From: DASUPK01 sp963800285
Lineage (GTDB): Bacteria > Actinomycetota > Thermoleophilia > Solirubrobacterales > 70-9
DNA: 64,000 nt
Direction of reading: 5' to 3'
Assembly: GCA_963800285.1 (NCBI GenBank)
Contig: CAWDAL010000012.1
Span: forward strand, 136,790-200,789
Part shown: positions 7,551 through 15,183 of the stretch, piece after piece
Layout of the letters: each line of letters starts with the position of its first letter
How positions within the stretch are numbered: position 1 is the stretch's first letter
Notes under the pieces: model-generated
Seen by the model: the letters and a program-made list of their open reading frames with translations, nothing else
Database searches by the model: none
What the model was told of the DNA's origin: nothing
Program-made: the position numbers and the translations under genes

Positions 7551-8317
7551 GCGGTCTTCCGGCGGATGACCGGAGCTGGTTCGAGCTGGTCCTTCACAAC
7601 CAGCCGCAGGTCTGGCGGCTGATCGCTGACTCATGCGGCGGAGAGGTGATCGAGGAGGGCGAGCTGCTGGCGGCGATCGTTCCCCGGTCCCCCAACCGCA
7701 GCTTCTTCAACTCGGTCTTCTACTTCGACACCGATGGGCTGATCGAGCAGATTCCGCGGCTGGCGGAGGCGTACGACGGCGCGGGGGTGAACGCGTGGAC
7801 CGTCTGGATCCCCAATGACGACGAGCGGGCCCGGGCCGCGCTGCAGGAAGCCGGCCATGTCCTCGACGCGACGCCGCGGGCCATGGGGCTGGAGCTCGCC
7901 GGCCTGCGGGTACCGGAGCCCGACCCCGAGCTCGAGATCCGCGAGGAGATGGACATGGAGAGCCTGACCGAGATCAATCGGATCGCGTACGGATATCCGC
8001 CAGGCGACTTCCCGCCGATGACCAGATTGCCGGACACGAGGTGCTTCCTCGCCGGCCTGAAGGGCAAGACCGTCGGCACCACTCTGCTTTGGGATTCCGG
8101 CGACGACGTGGAGGTGACCCTGGTCGCCACCCTGCCCGAGGCGCGCGGGCGCGGCATTGCCGGTCGCCTGATGGGCCACGCGCTGGAGCGCGAGCGCGGC
8201 CGAGGCAAGTTGGCCTCCACCTTGATCTCGACCAAACTCGGTTTCCCGGTCTACGAAAAGCTCGGCTACTCAGACGTCGGCGGTTTCGAGATGTGGGAAA
8301 TGCGGAAGCCGGGGTAG
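7547..8317 (+). CDS. GNAT-family N-acetyltransferase
   Basis: The 256-aa protein carries an acetyl-CoA binding P-loop in the C-terminal half: VTLVATLPEARGRGIAGRLMGHAL (R-G-x-G-I-A) and the terminal FPVYEKLGYSDVGGFEMWEM, the classic motif B ending. The N-terminal half (residues 1-125) is a second, degenerate GNAT-like fold, so this may be a tandem GNAT. It overlaps the methyltransferase stop by ATGA. It would acetylate a small amine or protein N-terminus. No substrate can be read from sequence. Confidence 0.88.
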   Translation: MSGLPADDRSWFELVLHNQPQVWRLIADSCGGEVIEEGELLAAIVPRSPNRSFFNSVFYFDTDGLIEQIPRLAEAYDGAGVNAWTVWIPNDDERARAALQEAGHVLDATPRAMGLELAGLRVPEPDPELEIREEMDMESLTEINRIAYGYPPGDFPPMTRLPDTRCFLAGLKGKTVGTTLLWDSGDDVEVTLVATLPEARGRGIAGRLMGHALERERGRGKLASTLISTKLGFPVYEKLGYSDVGGFEMWEMRKPG

Positions 8318-8320
8318 TGT
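8315..8320 (+). promoter_or_regulatory. -10 box TAGTGT, leaderless promoter
   Basis: TAGTGT lies 7 nt upstream of the GTG at 8328. The box overlaps the stop codon of the acetyltransferase gene. Confidence 0.5.
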
Positions 8321-8327
8321 CCTCGCC

Positions 8328-8666
8328 GTGGCGGCGCGCTATACGGACGAGCAGATCGACGCCGCAATCGATGCCATCTCGGATCCCGAGGCGTTCAAGG
8401 AGGCCGAGCGGCAGGTGGCTCGCGCCGCGCCTCGGCTGCAGAAGATCCTCGCCGAGGCGCTCGGCGCCGGCGGCTGGTTCGGCGAGTCCCATGACGCTGA
8501 GGCGCTGCGGGCTGCGACCGTCCCGGACGAAGAGGCGCGGCTGACCGCCGTGCGCACGCTGCTGGCCGAGGAGGCCCGCATGGGAATGATGGTTGGGGTC
8601 GCTGTCGGCTGGGCATTGGCCGATCAGCTCGAAGAGCAGGAATCCGAACCGACGAAGGAGGACTGA
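8328..8666 (+). CDS. small soluble protein of unknown function (112 aa)
   Basis: The GTG start is 7 nt after a TAGTGT box. The product is helical and charged (QIDAAIDAISDPEAFKEAER, AAPRLQKILAEAL), with a Gly-rich middle (GAGGWFGESHDAEA) and a short hydrophobic stretch MGMMVGVAVGWALADQL that is too weak to call a membrane helix with confidence. It ends 5 nt before the MBL-fold gene and is probably cotranscribed with it. No family recognised. Confidence 0.65.
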   Translation: MAARYTDEQIDAAIDAISDPEAFKEAERQVARAAPRLQKILAEALGAGGWFGESHDAEALRAATVPDEEARLTAVRTLLAEEARMGMMVGVAVGWALADQLEEQESEPTKED

Positions 8667-8671
8667 CCCAG

Positions 8672-9382
8672 ATGGAGATCAACTACATCGGCCACTCCAC
8701 GGTCGAGCTGGTGGACGGCGATACGCGTGTGCTCGTCGATCCGTTCCTGGCGCCGAACAACCCGGCGGCCAAGGTCTCGGCGGAGGACGTCGACCCGACG
8801 CACGTGGTGATCACCCACGCGCATCAGGACCACTACGCCGACGCAATCGCGGTCGGCAAGCGCACGGGTGCCTTCTACGTGGGGATCTCCGAGCTGGCGA
8901 ACGTGCTCGACGAGGAGGGAATCGAGAACTTCGCCGACCCGAACCTCGGGGGCACCGTCGAGTTCGACTGGGGCTGGGTGAAGCTCGTGCAGGCCTTCCA
9001 CACGAGCACGGTCCCCGCCGGGGAGCGACCCTTCAGCCCCTCGACGGGCACCGTGATCGGCGCGGCCGCCGGCGCGGTCATCAACCTGGGCGGCAAGACG
9101 CTCTACCACCTGGGCGACACGGCCCTCTTCGGCGACCTCCGGCTGATCGCCGAGCGCACCCCGGTCGACATCGCGTTCATCCCGATCGGCGGGCACTACA
9201 CGATGGATCGCCACGACGCCGTGGTCGCGGCGGACTTCGTCGGCGCCGAGACGGTGATCCCCATCCACTACAACACCTTCCCGCCGATCGAGACCGACGC
9301 CGAGGCGTTCCGCTCAGACGTCGAGTCGCAGACGAAGTCGAAGGTCGCGGTGCTGGCGCCCGGGGAGTCGACCTCGGTTTAG
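8672..9382 (+). CDS. MBL-fold metal-dependent hydrolase (UlaG/UPF0173-like)
   Basis: The 236-aa protein contains the metallo-beta-lactamase metal motif HAHQDHYAD (H-x-H-x-D-H) near residue 50, GHSTVEL at the N-terminus, HTSTVP, YHLGDTALFGDL carrying the bridging Asp, and a late HYNTFPP His. The short length and the N-terminal GHSTV motif match the UPF0173/UlaG-like subgroup, zinc or manganese enzymes of largely unknown substrate. GAAGGAGG lies upstream of the ATG, at the end of the preceding gene. Confidence 0.9.
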   Translation: MEINYIGHSTVELVDGDTRVLVDPFLAPNNPAAKVSAEDVDPTHVVITHAHQDHYADAIAVGKRTGAFYVGISELANVLDEEGIENFADPNLGGTVEFDWGWVKLVQAFHTSTVPAGERPFSPSTGTVIGAAAGAVINLGGKTLYHLGDTALFGDLRLIAERTPVDIAFIPIGGHYTMDRHDAVVAADFVGAETVIPIHYNTFPPIETDAEAFRSDVESQTKSKVAVLAPGESTSV

Positions 9383-9419
9383 CCGCCGCCGAAACTGGCC
9401 AGCCAGCCAGTCCTTGCGC

Positions 9420-9425
9420 TAGGGT
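9420..9425 (+). promoter_or_regulatory. -10 box TAGGGT, leaderless promoter of the R2-like gene
   Basis: TAGGGT lies 6 nt before ATG 9432. No Shine-Dalgarno is present between them. Confidence 0.55.
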
Positions 9426-9431
9426 GCGGGC

Positions 9432-10358
9432 ATGAGCACTCAGACGGGACCGTCGCGGGCTGGCCGCGAGGATTTCAAGGCGACCTCCGATCCCGCCCTT
9501 CAGGAAGGGGGCCGCAGCGACGTCAAGCTCCTCGACTACACCCAGCTCTACAACCTCTGGGAGAGGCAGCAGTGGCTGACGCAGGACCTGGACTTCTCGC
9601 AGGACCGGATCGACTGGCACGAGCGGATTCCGGAGCAGGAGCGCTTTCAGCGGATGTACGGCCTCTCGAGCTTCTTCATCGGCGAGCAGAAGGTCGCCGA
9701 CGAGCTGGGCCCGATCATGCGCGCCGCCCCGACCGAGGCGCAGCGGATCTTCCTCTCCACTCAGATCGCCGACGAGGCACGCCACGTCCGCTTCTTCGAC
9801 CGGTTCTTCAGCGAGGTGGGCGTCCTCGAGGGATCCGACGATCTCCCGCAGCGGCTCGAGGCACTCGACGAGCACGTCAACGACGCCTTTCACACGCTCT
9901 TCGACGACCTGCTGAAGAGCCGGGTCGACCGGCTCGCGCAGGAGCCCGAGGACCTGGAGGCTCTCGTGGAAGCGGTGACGCTCTACCACATGGTCATCGA
10001 GGGGATGCTCGCCCTGACGGGCCAGCACTTCATCATCGACTACAACGAGCGGATGGGGACGCTGCCCGGGTTCGTCGAGGGCTTCTCCAACGTGGCGCGC
10101 GACGAGCACCGCCACATCGCCTTCGGAGTCCGCTTCCTGACCGACTGTGTCGAGCAGGACGACCGCTACCGCGAGGTCATCCAGAGGATGCTCGAGCAGT
10201 CACTGCCGGTCGCGGACGGAGTGATCGAGCCGCCCTGGCCCGAGGAGGAGGACAACACCGAGCTCTTCGGCGCGACCCGCGAGGAGACGCACGCCTTCGC
10301 CGCTCAGGCCCTGACCCGGCGGCTGAAGGTCATCGGGCTGGTGCCCGCTACCGCCTGA
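9432..10358 (+). CDS. R2-like ferritin-superfamily diiron protein (ribonucleotide reductase beta or R2lox type)
   Basis: The 308-aa helical protein has the carboxylate-bridged diiron ligand set: FIGEQKVADE (first Glu), ADEARHVRFF (ExxH), YHMVIEGMLALTG (Glu) and ARDEHRHIAFG (second ExxH). This defines the R2/R2lox group. No catalytic alpha subunit (nrdA/nrdE) is nearby, which favours a stand-alone R2-like oxidase, but the sequence alone does not decide between a Fe/Fe, Mn/Fe or Mn/Mn centre. Transcription is probably leaderless. The 3' end overlaps the convergent sigma gene by 11 nt. Confidence 0.85.
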   Translation: MSTQTGPSRAGREDFKATSDPALQEGGRSDVKLLDYTQLYNLWERQQWLTQDLDFSQDRIDWHERIPEQERFQRMYGLSSFFIGEQKVADELGPIMRAAPTEAQRIFLSTQIADEARHVRFFDRFFSEVGVLEGSDDLPQRLEALDEHVNDAFHTLFDDLLKSRVDRLAQEPEDLEALVEAVTLYHMVIEGMLALTGQHFIIDYNERMGTLPGFVEGFSNVARDEHRHIAFGVRFLTDCVEQDDRYREVIQRMLEQSLPVADGVIEPPWPEEEDNTELFGATREETHAFAAQALTRRLKVIGLVPATA

Positions 10359-12066
10359 CCCTCTTCTTCTTCTGCGCCTTGTGCTTCTTGGGGGCCGAGT
10401 AGGACAGCGGCCTCACGCTGCCGCTCTCGATCGCGCCCGTCGCTCCGGTCTCGGTGGGAGCGGGCGCAGGCGGCGGTGCGGTGCAGCTGCTCGGCGCTCC
10501 CGCATCGGTGACCCCGTCGCCATCCGCGTCGCAGGTGGCCGGCTCCACGCCCGTGGTGACCGGGCCGGTCTGCGCCGGCGAAGCGGGCTGTGAGTCGCTG
10601 TTGGCGACGGCGTTCTTGTGGTGCTTGTGCTTGATCGTGGCCGCTGCCGTGGTGCCTCCGGTCTGCGTTCCGGTCGCCGCTGCGGGGTCGGTCGGCTGGG
10701 GTGGAACGGTGACCGTGTCGGGCGGCGTGGTGGGGGGAGTCACCGCGGGTGGCGCCTGCGCCTGCGCCGCGGCGGCGTCCTGTGGCGTCGCGTCGGTCTT
10801 CGGGGGGATGCCGATATTCGTCACCTTGCCGCGGTCGACGGCGACCCTGTGCTTCGCGGGGGTGGGCTTGGATGGATGGTCGGAGACGTTCTGGATCTCG
10901 GCCGCGCCGCCGGCGATGATCGCCGCGGTCGCGATGCCCGCTGCAGCCTTGGTGCCGATCGCAGCGGCCGCTCCGCCGGCCGCAGTCGCCACGCCGCCAC
11001 CGGCCGCTGCTCCACCGGCCGCTGCGGCACCGCCGGCTGCCGCCGCGCCGGCCGCACTGGCTCCGGCCGCACCGGCTCCGGCTGCGCCGGCTCCCGCGGC
11101 ACCCGCGCCGGCTCCCGCGGCACCCGCGCCGGCTCCCGCGGCACCCGCGCCGGCTCCCGCGGCACCCGCGCCGGCTCCCGCGGCACCCGCGCCGGCGCCG
11201 GCAGCGCCGCCGCCGCCCGCGCCTGCGGCCGCACCGCCACCGCCACCGCCGAAGAGCCCGGTGAGCTTGGCGACCAGTGCTCCCTTGAGGAGCAGCAGTG
11301 GCGCGGCGGGGAAGATCGCGGCGAGCGCCTTGGTGTCGGAGCGAAGCTGGGAGCGGAACTGGCGGCAGGAATCGCAGCTCTTCAAGTGGCGCCTGACGGG
11401 GCCGGTGGCCTTGGCGATGCCCTCGGCCGCCTCGGCGAGCTCGAGCCGGACGTCGTCGCAGGTGAGCTGGCGAGCTTGACTCGACTCGGCGAGCGCGATG
11501 CGAGCCCGCACCAGCAGGCTCTTGACGCCCGGCACGGTGGTGTCCATGGCCTGGGCGATCTCCTCGTAGCTCATCGCGTCGATCTCGCGGAGAAGGAGGG
11601 CGGATCGCTGGGTCTCGGGCAGGTGGGAGACGTCATCCAGCAGGTTGCGGAACTCCTCGCGGTTCTGGACCCGCTCGAGGGTGGTGACCCCGTTCATGTG
11701 GGGGTGCGTGTCCATCGTGTCCTGGCCGTCGGCGGTCGGCTTGCGAAGGTGGTTGAGACTGCGGTTGCGGGCGATCCGATAGAGCCAGGGCCGGACGGCG
11801 ATCGGGCGCTCGTCGGCGATCATCGCGTTGTAGGCGGCGACGAAGACCTCCTGGAGCACGTCCTCCGCGTCCTCGGTCGAGCCCAGCATCTGCCGGCAGA
11901 AGCCGAGGAGCCGCGACTGGTAGCGCTCGACCAGCGCGTCGAATGCATGCTGATGCCCCTTGCGGGTCAGCGCGACGAGATGCTCATCGTCCTGGAAGCG
12001 GAGGAGCGGTGAGCGCCGGGCGAAGAGCCCGCGTCGCTGTGCGTGTGTGAGAGTTGAAGCTTCCAA
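10348..12066 (-). CDS. ECF sigma factor fused to zinc-binding anti-sigma-like domain and Gly/Ala-repeat tail
   Basis: Residues about 35-105 form sigma region 2 (FDALVERYQSRLLGFCRQML, DAEDVLQEVFVAAYNAM). Residues about 145-195 form region 4 (LPETQRSALLLREIDAMSYE...). These are followed by a zinc-binding anti-sigma motif (TCDDV...RRHLKSCDSCRQF). The next about 80 residues are a Gly/Ala repeat (AGAGAAG units), then a hydrophobic Ala/Ile stretch, a Pro/Thr-rich linker, a calcium-loop-like CDADGDGVTDAG and a Lys/Arg-rich end. At 572 aa it is about three times a normal ECF sigma. The start appears to be TTG 12066. A self-regulated or membrane-tethered sigma is inferred. Confidence 0.88.
   Translation of the reverse strand: MEASTLTHAQRRGLFARRSPLLRFQDDEHLVALTRKGHQHAFDALVERYQSRLLGFCRQMLGSTEDAEDVLQEVFVAAYNAMIADERPIAVRPWLYRIARNRSLNHLRKPTADGQDTMDTHPHMNGVTTLERVQNREEFRNLLDDVSHLPETQRSALLLREIDAMSYEEIAQAMDTTVPGVKSLLVRARIALAESSQARQLTCDDVRLELAEAAEGIAKATGPVRRHLKSCDSCRQFRSQLRSDTKALAAIFPAAPLLLLKGALVAKLTGLFGGGGGGAAAGAGGGGAAGAGAGAAGAGAGAAGAGAGAAGAGAGAAGAGAGAAGAGAAGAGAAGASAAGAAAAGGAAAAGGAAAGGGVATAAGGAAAAIGTKAAAGIATAAIIAGGAAEIQNVSDHPSKPTPAKHRVAVDRGKVTNIGIPPKTDATPQDAAAAQAQAPPAVTPPTTPPDTVTVPPQPTDPAAATGTQTGGTTAAATIKHKHHKNAVANSDSQPASPAQTGPVTTGVEPATCDADGDGVTDAGAPSSCTAPPPAPAPTETGATGAIESGSVRPLSYSAPKKHKAQKKKRVRR
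11098..11202. repeat. 21-bp in-frame tandem repeat coding Gly/Ala
   Basis: Units begin GGCACCCGCGCCGGCTCCCG and run at exactly 21-bp steps from 11098. There are four perfect copies and one variant, with degenerate copies to the left. The unit length keeps frame and encodes seven-residue AGAGAAG-type blocks in the sigma factor on the minus strand. Confidence 0.9.
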
Positions 12067-12105
12067 ACCGGGTGGGTGGGGGATTACGAAGCAGCTCTCC
12101 TTGCC

Positions 12106-12119
12106 ACCGTGAACACGGT
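12106..12119. promoter_or_regulatory. palindrome upstream of the ECF sigma gene
   Basis: Perfect inverted repeat ACCGTG-AA-CACGGT, centred about 45 bp upstream of the TTG start. A second hairpin, GGGGGC-TTAAT-GCCCCC, lies at 12144-12160. The first may be an operator and the second an attenuator or the end of the MFS transcript. Both roles are inferred. Confidence 0.4.
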
Positions 12120-12252
12120 AGCACCGGGTCTGTTGCGCTCCCTGGGGGCTTAATGCCCCCCAAATCCGGGTGTTACGCCCTCCATTTACCCGCTATTTGC
12201 GGGCGATCTCTCCTCGAGCACCGTGATTGTCGACGCTCGGCCTAAGCCGCGT

Positions 12253-13752
12253 CTAAGCGGCCTGCGCCTCGGGCTCGTCCGCCGTGGCGGCCTCACGATC
12301 GTGAGCGTCCTCGACGGCCTCGAGGCGGGGGCGCGGAGCGCGCAGGAGGAGGGCGGCGATCACGATGCCCACGGCGGCGGCCCCGGCCGCGATCAGGAAG
12401 GCGAGGTGGTAACCGTCGCTGAGCGCCTGCGTCGCGTTCTCGCCGGCCGCCCGGAGGGCGTTGGTCCGGTCGGTGGCGATCGTGCCCAGCGCGGCGAGGC
12501 CGATGGCGGCGGAGAGCTGGATCGAGACCTGGATCGTCCCGGAGGCGAGCCCGGCGTCCCTCGGCGGCACGTCGTCCATCGCGATCATCATCAGCGGCGG
12601 GTTGGCGGCCCCGAAGCCGAGTCCGAGCAGCGCGAAGGCGGCGAAGAGCGCGGGGAAGTAGGGGGTGCTCTGCCCGACCTGGGAGAAGAGGAGCAGGCCC
12701 AGGACCGGTCCCGCGATCCCGACGACCAGCGTGGGCTTCGGGCCGAAGCGCGCGACCAGTCGCGCCGAGAGCCCGGACGACATCGCCGCGAGCGAGACGC
12801 TCATCGCCATGAACGCGAAGCCGATCTGAATCGCGCTCCAGCCGCGGACGTGCTGGAAGTAGAGCGCTCCGAGAAAGAACGTGGAGTAGGCGCCGGTGAC
12901 CAGGAATCCGCGCACCACATTCGCGGTGATCAGGCTGCGAAGGCCGAGCACCCGCAGAGGCATGATCGGATTCGCGATCCGCGACTCGAGCGCCACGAAG
13001 CCGGCCAGGAGCACCGCGGCGACGCCGGCCAGCGCGAGGGTGCGGTCGCCCGTCCACCCCCATTCGGGGATCTTGATCAGGGCGTAGATGAGGGCGATCG
13101 ACGAGGCGGTGATCAGGACCGAGCCGAGCCAGTCGATTCGCTCGCCGGCGGCGATGCCCTCGTTCTCGGCGATCAGGGCGCGGCCCATGAAGTAGGCGAC
13201 GGCCCCGATCGGCAGGTTGACGAAGAAGATCCAGTGCCAGTTGATCGCCTCGGTCAGCACGCCTCCCAGCAGCAGGCCGAGCGACGCGCCGCCGGCGATC
13301 ACGAAGGTGTAGAGGCTCATCGCCTTCGCCCGGTCAGCCGGTTCGGGGAACTCGACGGCGATGATCGCGATCACGACGGCCGAGGCAAGTGCGGCCGCGG
13401 CCCCCTGCAGGAAGCGCGCGACGACGAGCGCGGTGCCGCTCGGGGCCACGCCGCAGAGCAGGGAGGCGGCTACGAAGGCCGCTACGCCGATCAGGAAGAT
13501 CCGTTTGCGCCCGAAGAGGTCGCCGAGCCGCCCCGCGAGCAGGAGCAGGCTGCCGAAGGTGATCAGGTAACCGTCGATCACCCAGGTCAGGCTCGACTGG
13601 CTGAAGTGGAGGTCCGATTGGATGGAGGGGAGGGCGACGTTGACGATCGTCGTGTCGAGGATGATCATCAACTGCCCGAGGCAGACGACGAAGAGGGCGA
13701 TCCACCGGCGGCGGTCGGAATCTCGCGCTATGGTCTTGGCGGTAGCTTCCAT
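12253..13752 (-). CDS. DHA2-family MFS drug exporter (EmrB/QacA type)
   Basis: The 499-aa protein has about 14 membrane helices. Family motifs are present: LDTTIVNVALPSIQ in the first helix (DHA2 motif D1), the loop 2-3 motif GRLGDLFGRKRIF, and motif C-like GASLGLLLGGVLTE in helix 5. It should use proton motive force to expel hydrophobic compounds. The C-terminus is a charged cytoplasmic tail. It is divergent from a MarR regulator with an intervening region full of inverted repeats, the standard arrangement for a repressor-controlled efflux pump. Confidence 0.94.
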   Translation of the reverse strand: MEATAKTIARDSDRRRWIALFVVCLGQLMIILDTTIVNVALPSIQSDLHFSQSSLTWVIDGYLITFGSLLLLAGRLGDLFGRKRIFLIGVAAFVAASLLCGVAPSGTALVVARFLQGAAAALASAVVIAIIAVEFPEPADRAKAMSLYTFVIAGGASLGLLLGGVLTEAINWHWIFFVNLPIGAVAYFMGRALIAENEGIAAGERIDWLGSVLITASSIALIYALIKIPEWGWTGDRTLALAGVAAVLLAGFVALESRIANPIMPLRVLGLRSLITANVVRGFLVTGAYSTFFLGALYFQHVRGWSAIQIGFAFMAMSVSLAAMSSGLSARLVARFGPKPTLVVGIAGPVLGLLLFSQVGQSTPYFPALFAAFALLGLGFGAANPPLMMIAMDDVPPRDAGLASGTIQVSIQLSAAIGLAALGTIATDRTNALRAAGENATQALSDGYHLAFLIAAGAAAVGIVIAALLLRAPRPRLEAVEDAHDREAATADEPEAQAA

Positions 13753-13755
13753 ACT

Positions 13756-13800
13756 GTGATCATCACTATATCAGGGATTATCTGAGTATGCATGATGATC
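13756..13800. promoter_or_regulatory. divergent operator region between exporter and MarR gene
   Basis: GTGAT-C-ATCAC (13756-13766) is a perfect inverted repeat. GATCATCA (13758-13765) also pairs with TGATGATC (13793-13800), and TATCAG (13769) faces CTGAGTA (13782). These AT-rich arms stand out in GC-rich DNA and lie between the two divergent starts, as expected for MarR binding sites. Confidence 0.6.
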
Positions 13801-13828
13801 CGTGAGGCAGGCTACGATTGACGGAGAG

Positions 13829-14269
13829 ATGAATACCCAAGCCCCAGCGGTCGCGGGTTCGATGAACCTCCTCACGCGGCTCTCCCGCGTCATCTACCGG
13901 CGCGCGATCCCGGAGCTGATCGGGATCAAGATCAAGGAGTTCGTCGCGCTGGTCTACCTGCGCGAGTCCGGCAAGGCGACCCAGCAGAAGCTGGCCGAGA
14001 CGATGATGATGGACGCCAACAACTGCGTGATCCTGCTGAACGGCCTGGAGGACGAGGGCCTGATCGCGCGGAAGCGGGATCCCGAGGATCGCCGCCGGCA
14101 CATCGTCGAGATCACCCCCAAGGGCTACAGGGCCCTGGAGAAGGCGGAGCACGAGCTCGAGACCCTGGAGGATGACGTCCTCGGCAAGCTCGATCGCTCC
14201 GAGCGCGACCAGCTGCGCGACCTCTTAGCCAAGGCGCTCGAGGACCACTCGCTCGCGATCTCGGCCTAG
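13829..14269 (+). CDS. MarR-family transcriptional regulator
   Basis: The 146-aa winged-helix protein has the MarR pattern: GIKIKEFVALVYLRESGKAT, the recognition helix region QQKLAETMMMDANNCVILLNGLEDEGLIARK, and the wing RDPEDRRRHIVEITPKGYRALEKAE. MarR dimers usually repress a divergent exporter until a phenolic ligand binds. The 12253-13752 exporter is the obvious target. ATG 13829 has GGAG just upstream but closely spaced. GTG 13802 in the same frame would add nine residues and cannot be excluded. Confidence 0.92.
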   Translation: MNTQAPAVAGSMNLLTRLSRVIYRRAIPELIGIKIKEFVALVYLRESGKATQQKLAETMMMDANNCVILLNGLEDEGLIARKRDPEDRRRHIVEITPKGYRALEKAEHELETLEDDVLGKLDRSERDQLRDLLAKALEDHSLAISA

Positions 14270-14310
14270 CCGAGCCCGGGCACCGGCCTCGGCGCGACCC
14301 CGATCGCCCT

Positions 14311-14394
14311 GCCGGGGTGGCCAAACTGGTCTAGGCAGCGGACTTAAAATCCGTGGCCCCTCGGGGCATGTGGGTTCGAATCCCACCCCCGGCA
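14311..14394 (+). tRNA. tRNA-Leu (anticodon TAA)
   Basis: An 84-nt cloverleaf. The acceptor arms GCCGGGG (14311) and CCCCGGC (ending 14393) pair fully with discriminator A. The anticodon loop CTTAAAA has TAA at 14345-14347. There is a class II long variable arm (TGGCCCCTCGGGGCA), and a T arm GTGGGTTCGAATCCCAC. CCA is not encoded. Confidence 0.96.
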
Positions 14395-14511
14395 CTACTC
14401 CTTCAGCCGATCCTCCACGGAGCGAACTCGCCGGCGCTCGGATCGGCTCGCCCGAGGCCGATCACGGTGAGGTCGGCGGTGGTCATGCGGTGCATCTTCG
14501 CGCTTCGCGGG

Positions 14512-14517
14512 TATGGT
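14512..14517 (+). promoter_or_regulatory. -10 box TATGGT, leaderless promoter
   Basis: TATGGT lies 8 nt before the GTG start at 14526. Confidence 0.45.
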
Positions 14518-14525
14518 CCGGTTCG

Positions 14526-15167
14526 GTGAACGTCGTCATCGTCGGAGGCCACGGCAAGATCGCCATGCGGCTGGAGAAGATCCTGGCCGAGCGTGGCGAC
14601 AGCCCCCGCGGGATCATCCGCAAGACCGAGCAGGCCGATGAGCTCGAGAGGATCGGCGCCGAGCCCATCGTTCTCGACATCGAGAACGTCGACGACATCG
14701 ACGATGCCTTCGCGGGGGCCGAGGCGGTCGTCTTCGCCGCCGGCGCGGGTGCGGGGAGTGGGCCGGCGCGCAAGCTCACGGTCGACTACGGCGGTGTCGT
14801 CAAGTCGGTCGATGCGGCGATCGCCAAGGAGATTCGACGTTTCGTGATCGTGAGCGCGATCGGGGTCAACCACCCGGAGCGCTGGTCGGACGAGATGAAG
14901 CCCTACTACGAGGCCAAGGCCGACGCCGACAAGTTCGTGGCCGAGAGCGGTCTGGACTACACGATCGTCCGCCCCGGTGGCCTGACCGACGACCCGGGGA
15001 CGGGCAAGGTCAACGTGGCCGAGGAGCTCGAGACCGGGGGAACGGTCACACGTGACGACGTGGCGCTCGTGCTCGCCGAGGTGCTGCGCGCCGGCAACAC
15101 GATCGGCAAGGCATTCGACCTGCTGGGGGGCGAGATGCCCGTCACCGAGGCCATAGCCGCGCTGTAG
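14526..15167 (+). CDS. NAD(P)-binding, SDR-like atypical epimerase (YhfK/NmrA type)
   Basis: The 213-aa protein starts with a Rossmann loop VNVVIVGGHGKIAMRL (GGxGxxA, the atypical-SDR variant). It continues with EPIVLDIENVDDIDDAF, AVVFAAGAGAGSGP, RRFVIVSAIGVNHPERW, a YYEAKADADKFV Tyr/Lys segment and GLDYTIVRPGGLTDD. This order is typical of short NAD(P)H-binding proteins acting as flavin reductases or redox sensors. GTG 14526 was chosen because the Rossmann strand begins there and a TATGGT box precedes it. No partner genes; the substrate is unknown. Confidence 0.88.
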   Translation: MNVVIVGGHGKIAMRLEKILAERGDSPRGIIRKTEQADELERIGAEPIVLDIENVDDIDDAFAGAEAVVFAAGAGAGSGPARKLTVDYGGVVKSVDAAIAKEIRRFVIVSAIGVNHPERWSDEMKPYYEAKADADKFVAESGLDYTIVRPGGLTDDPGTGKVNVAEELETGGTVTRDDVALVLAEVLRAGNTIGKAFDLLGGEMPVTEAIAAL

Positions 15168-15183
15168 GGAACAATTGGGGGCC

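Noticed and set aside
11098..11202. Regular 21-bp repeats considered as a CRISPR array
   Set aside because: There are no spacers; units are directly adjacent, in frame, and encode a Gly/Ala tract.
12223..13785. 520-codon plus-strand open frame
   Set aside because: Shadow of the DHA2 exporter on the opposite strand; no motif and an implausible Glu/Arg/Gly composition.
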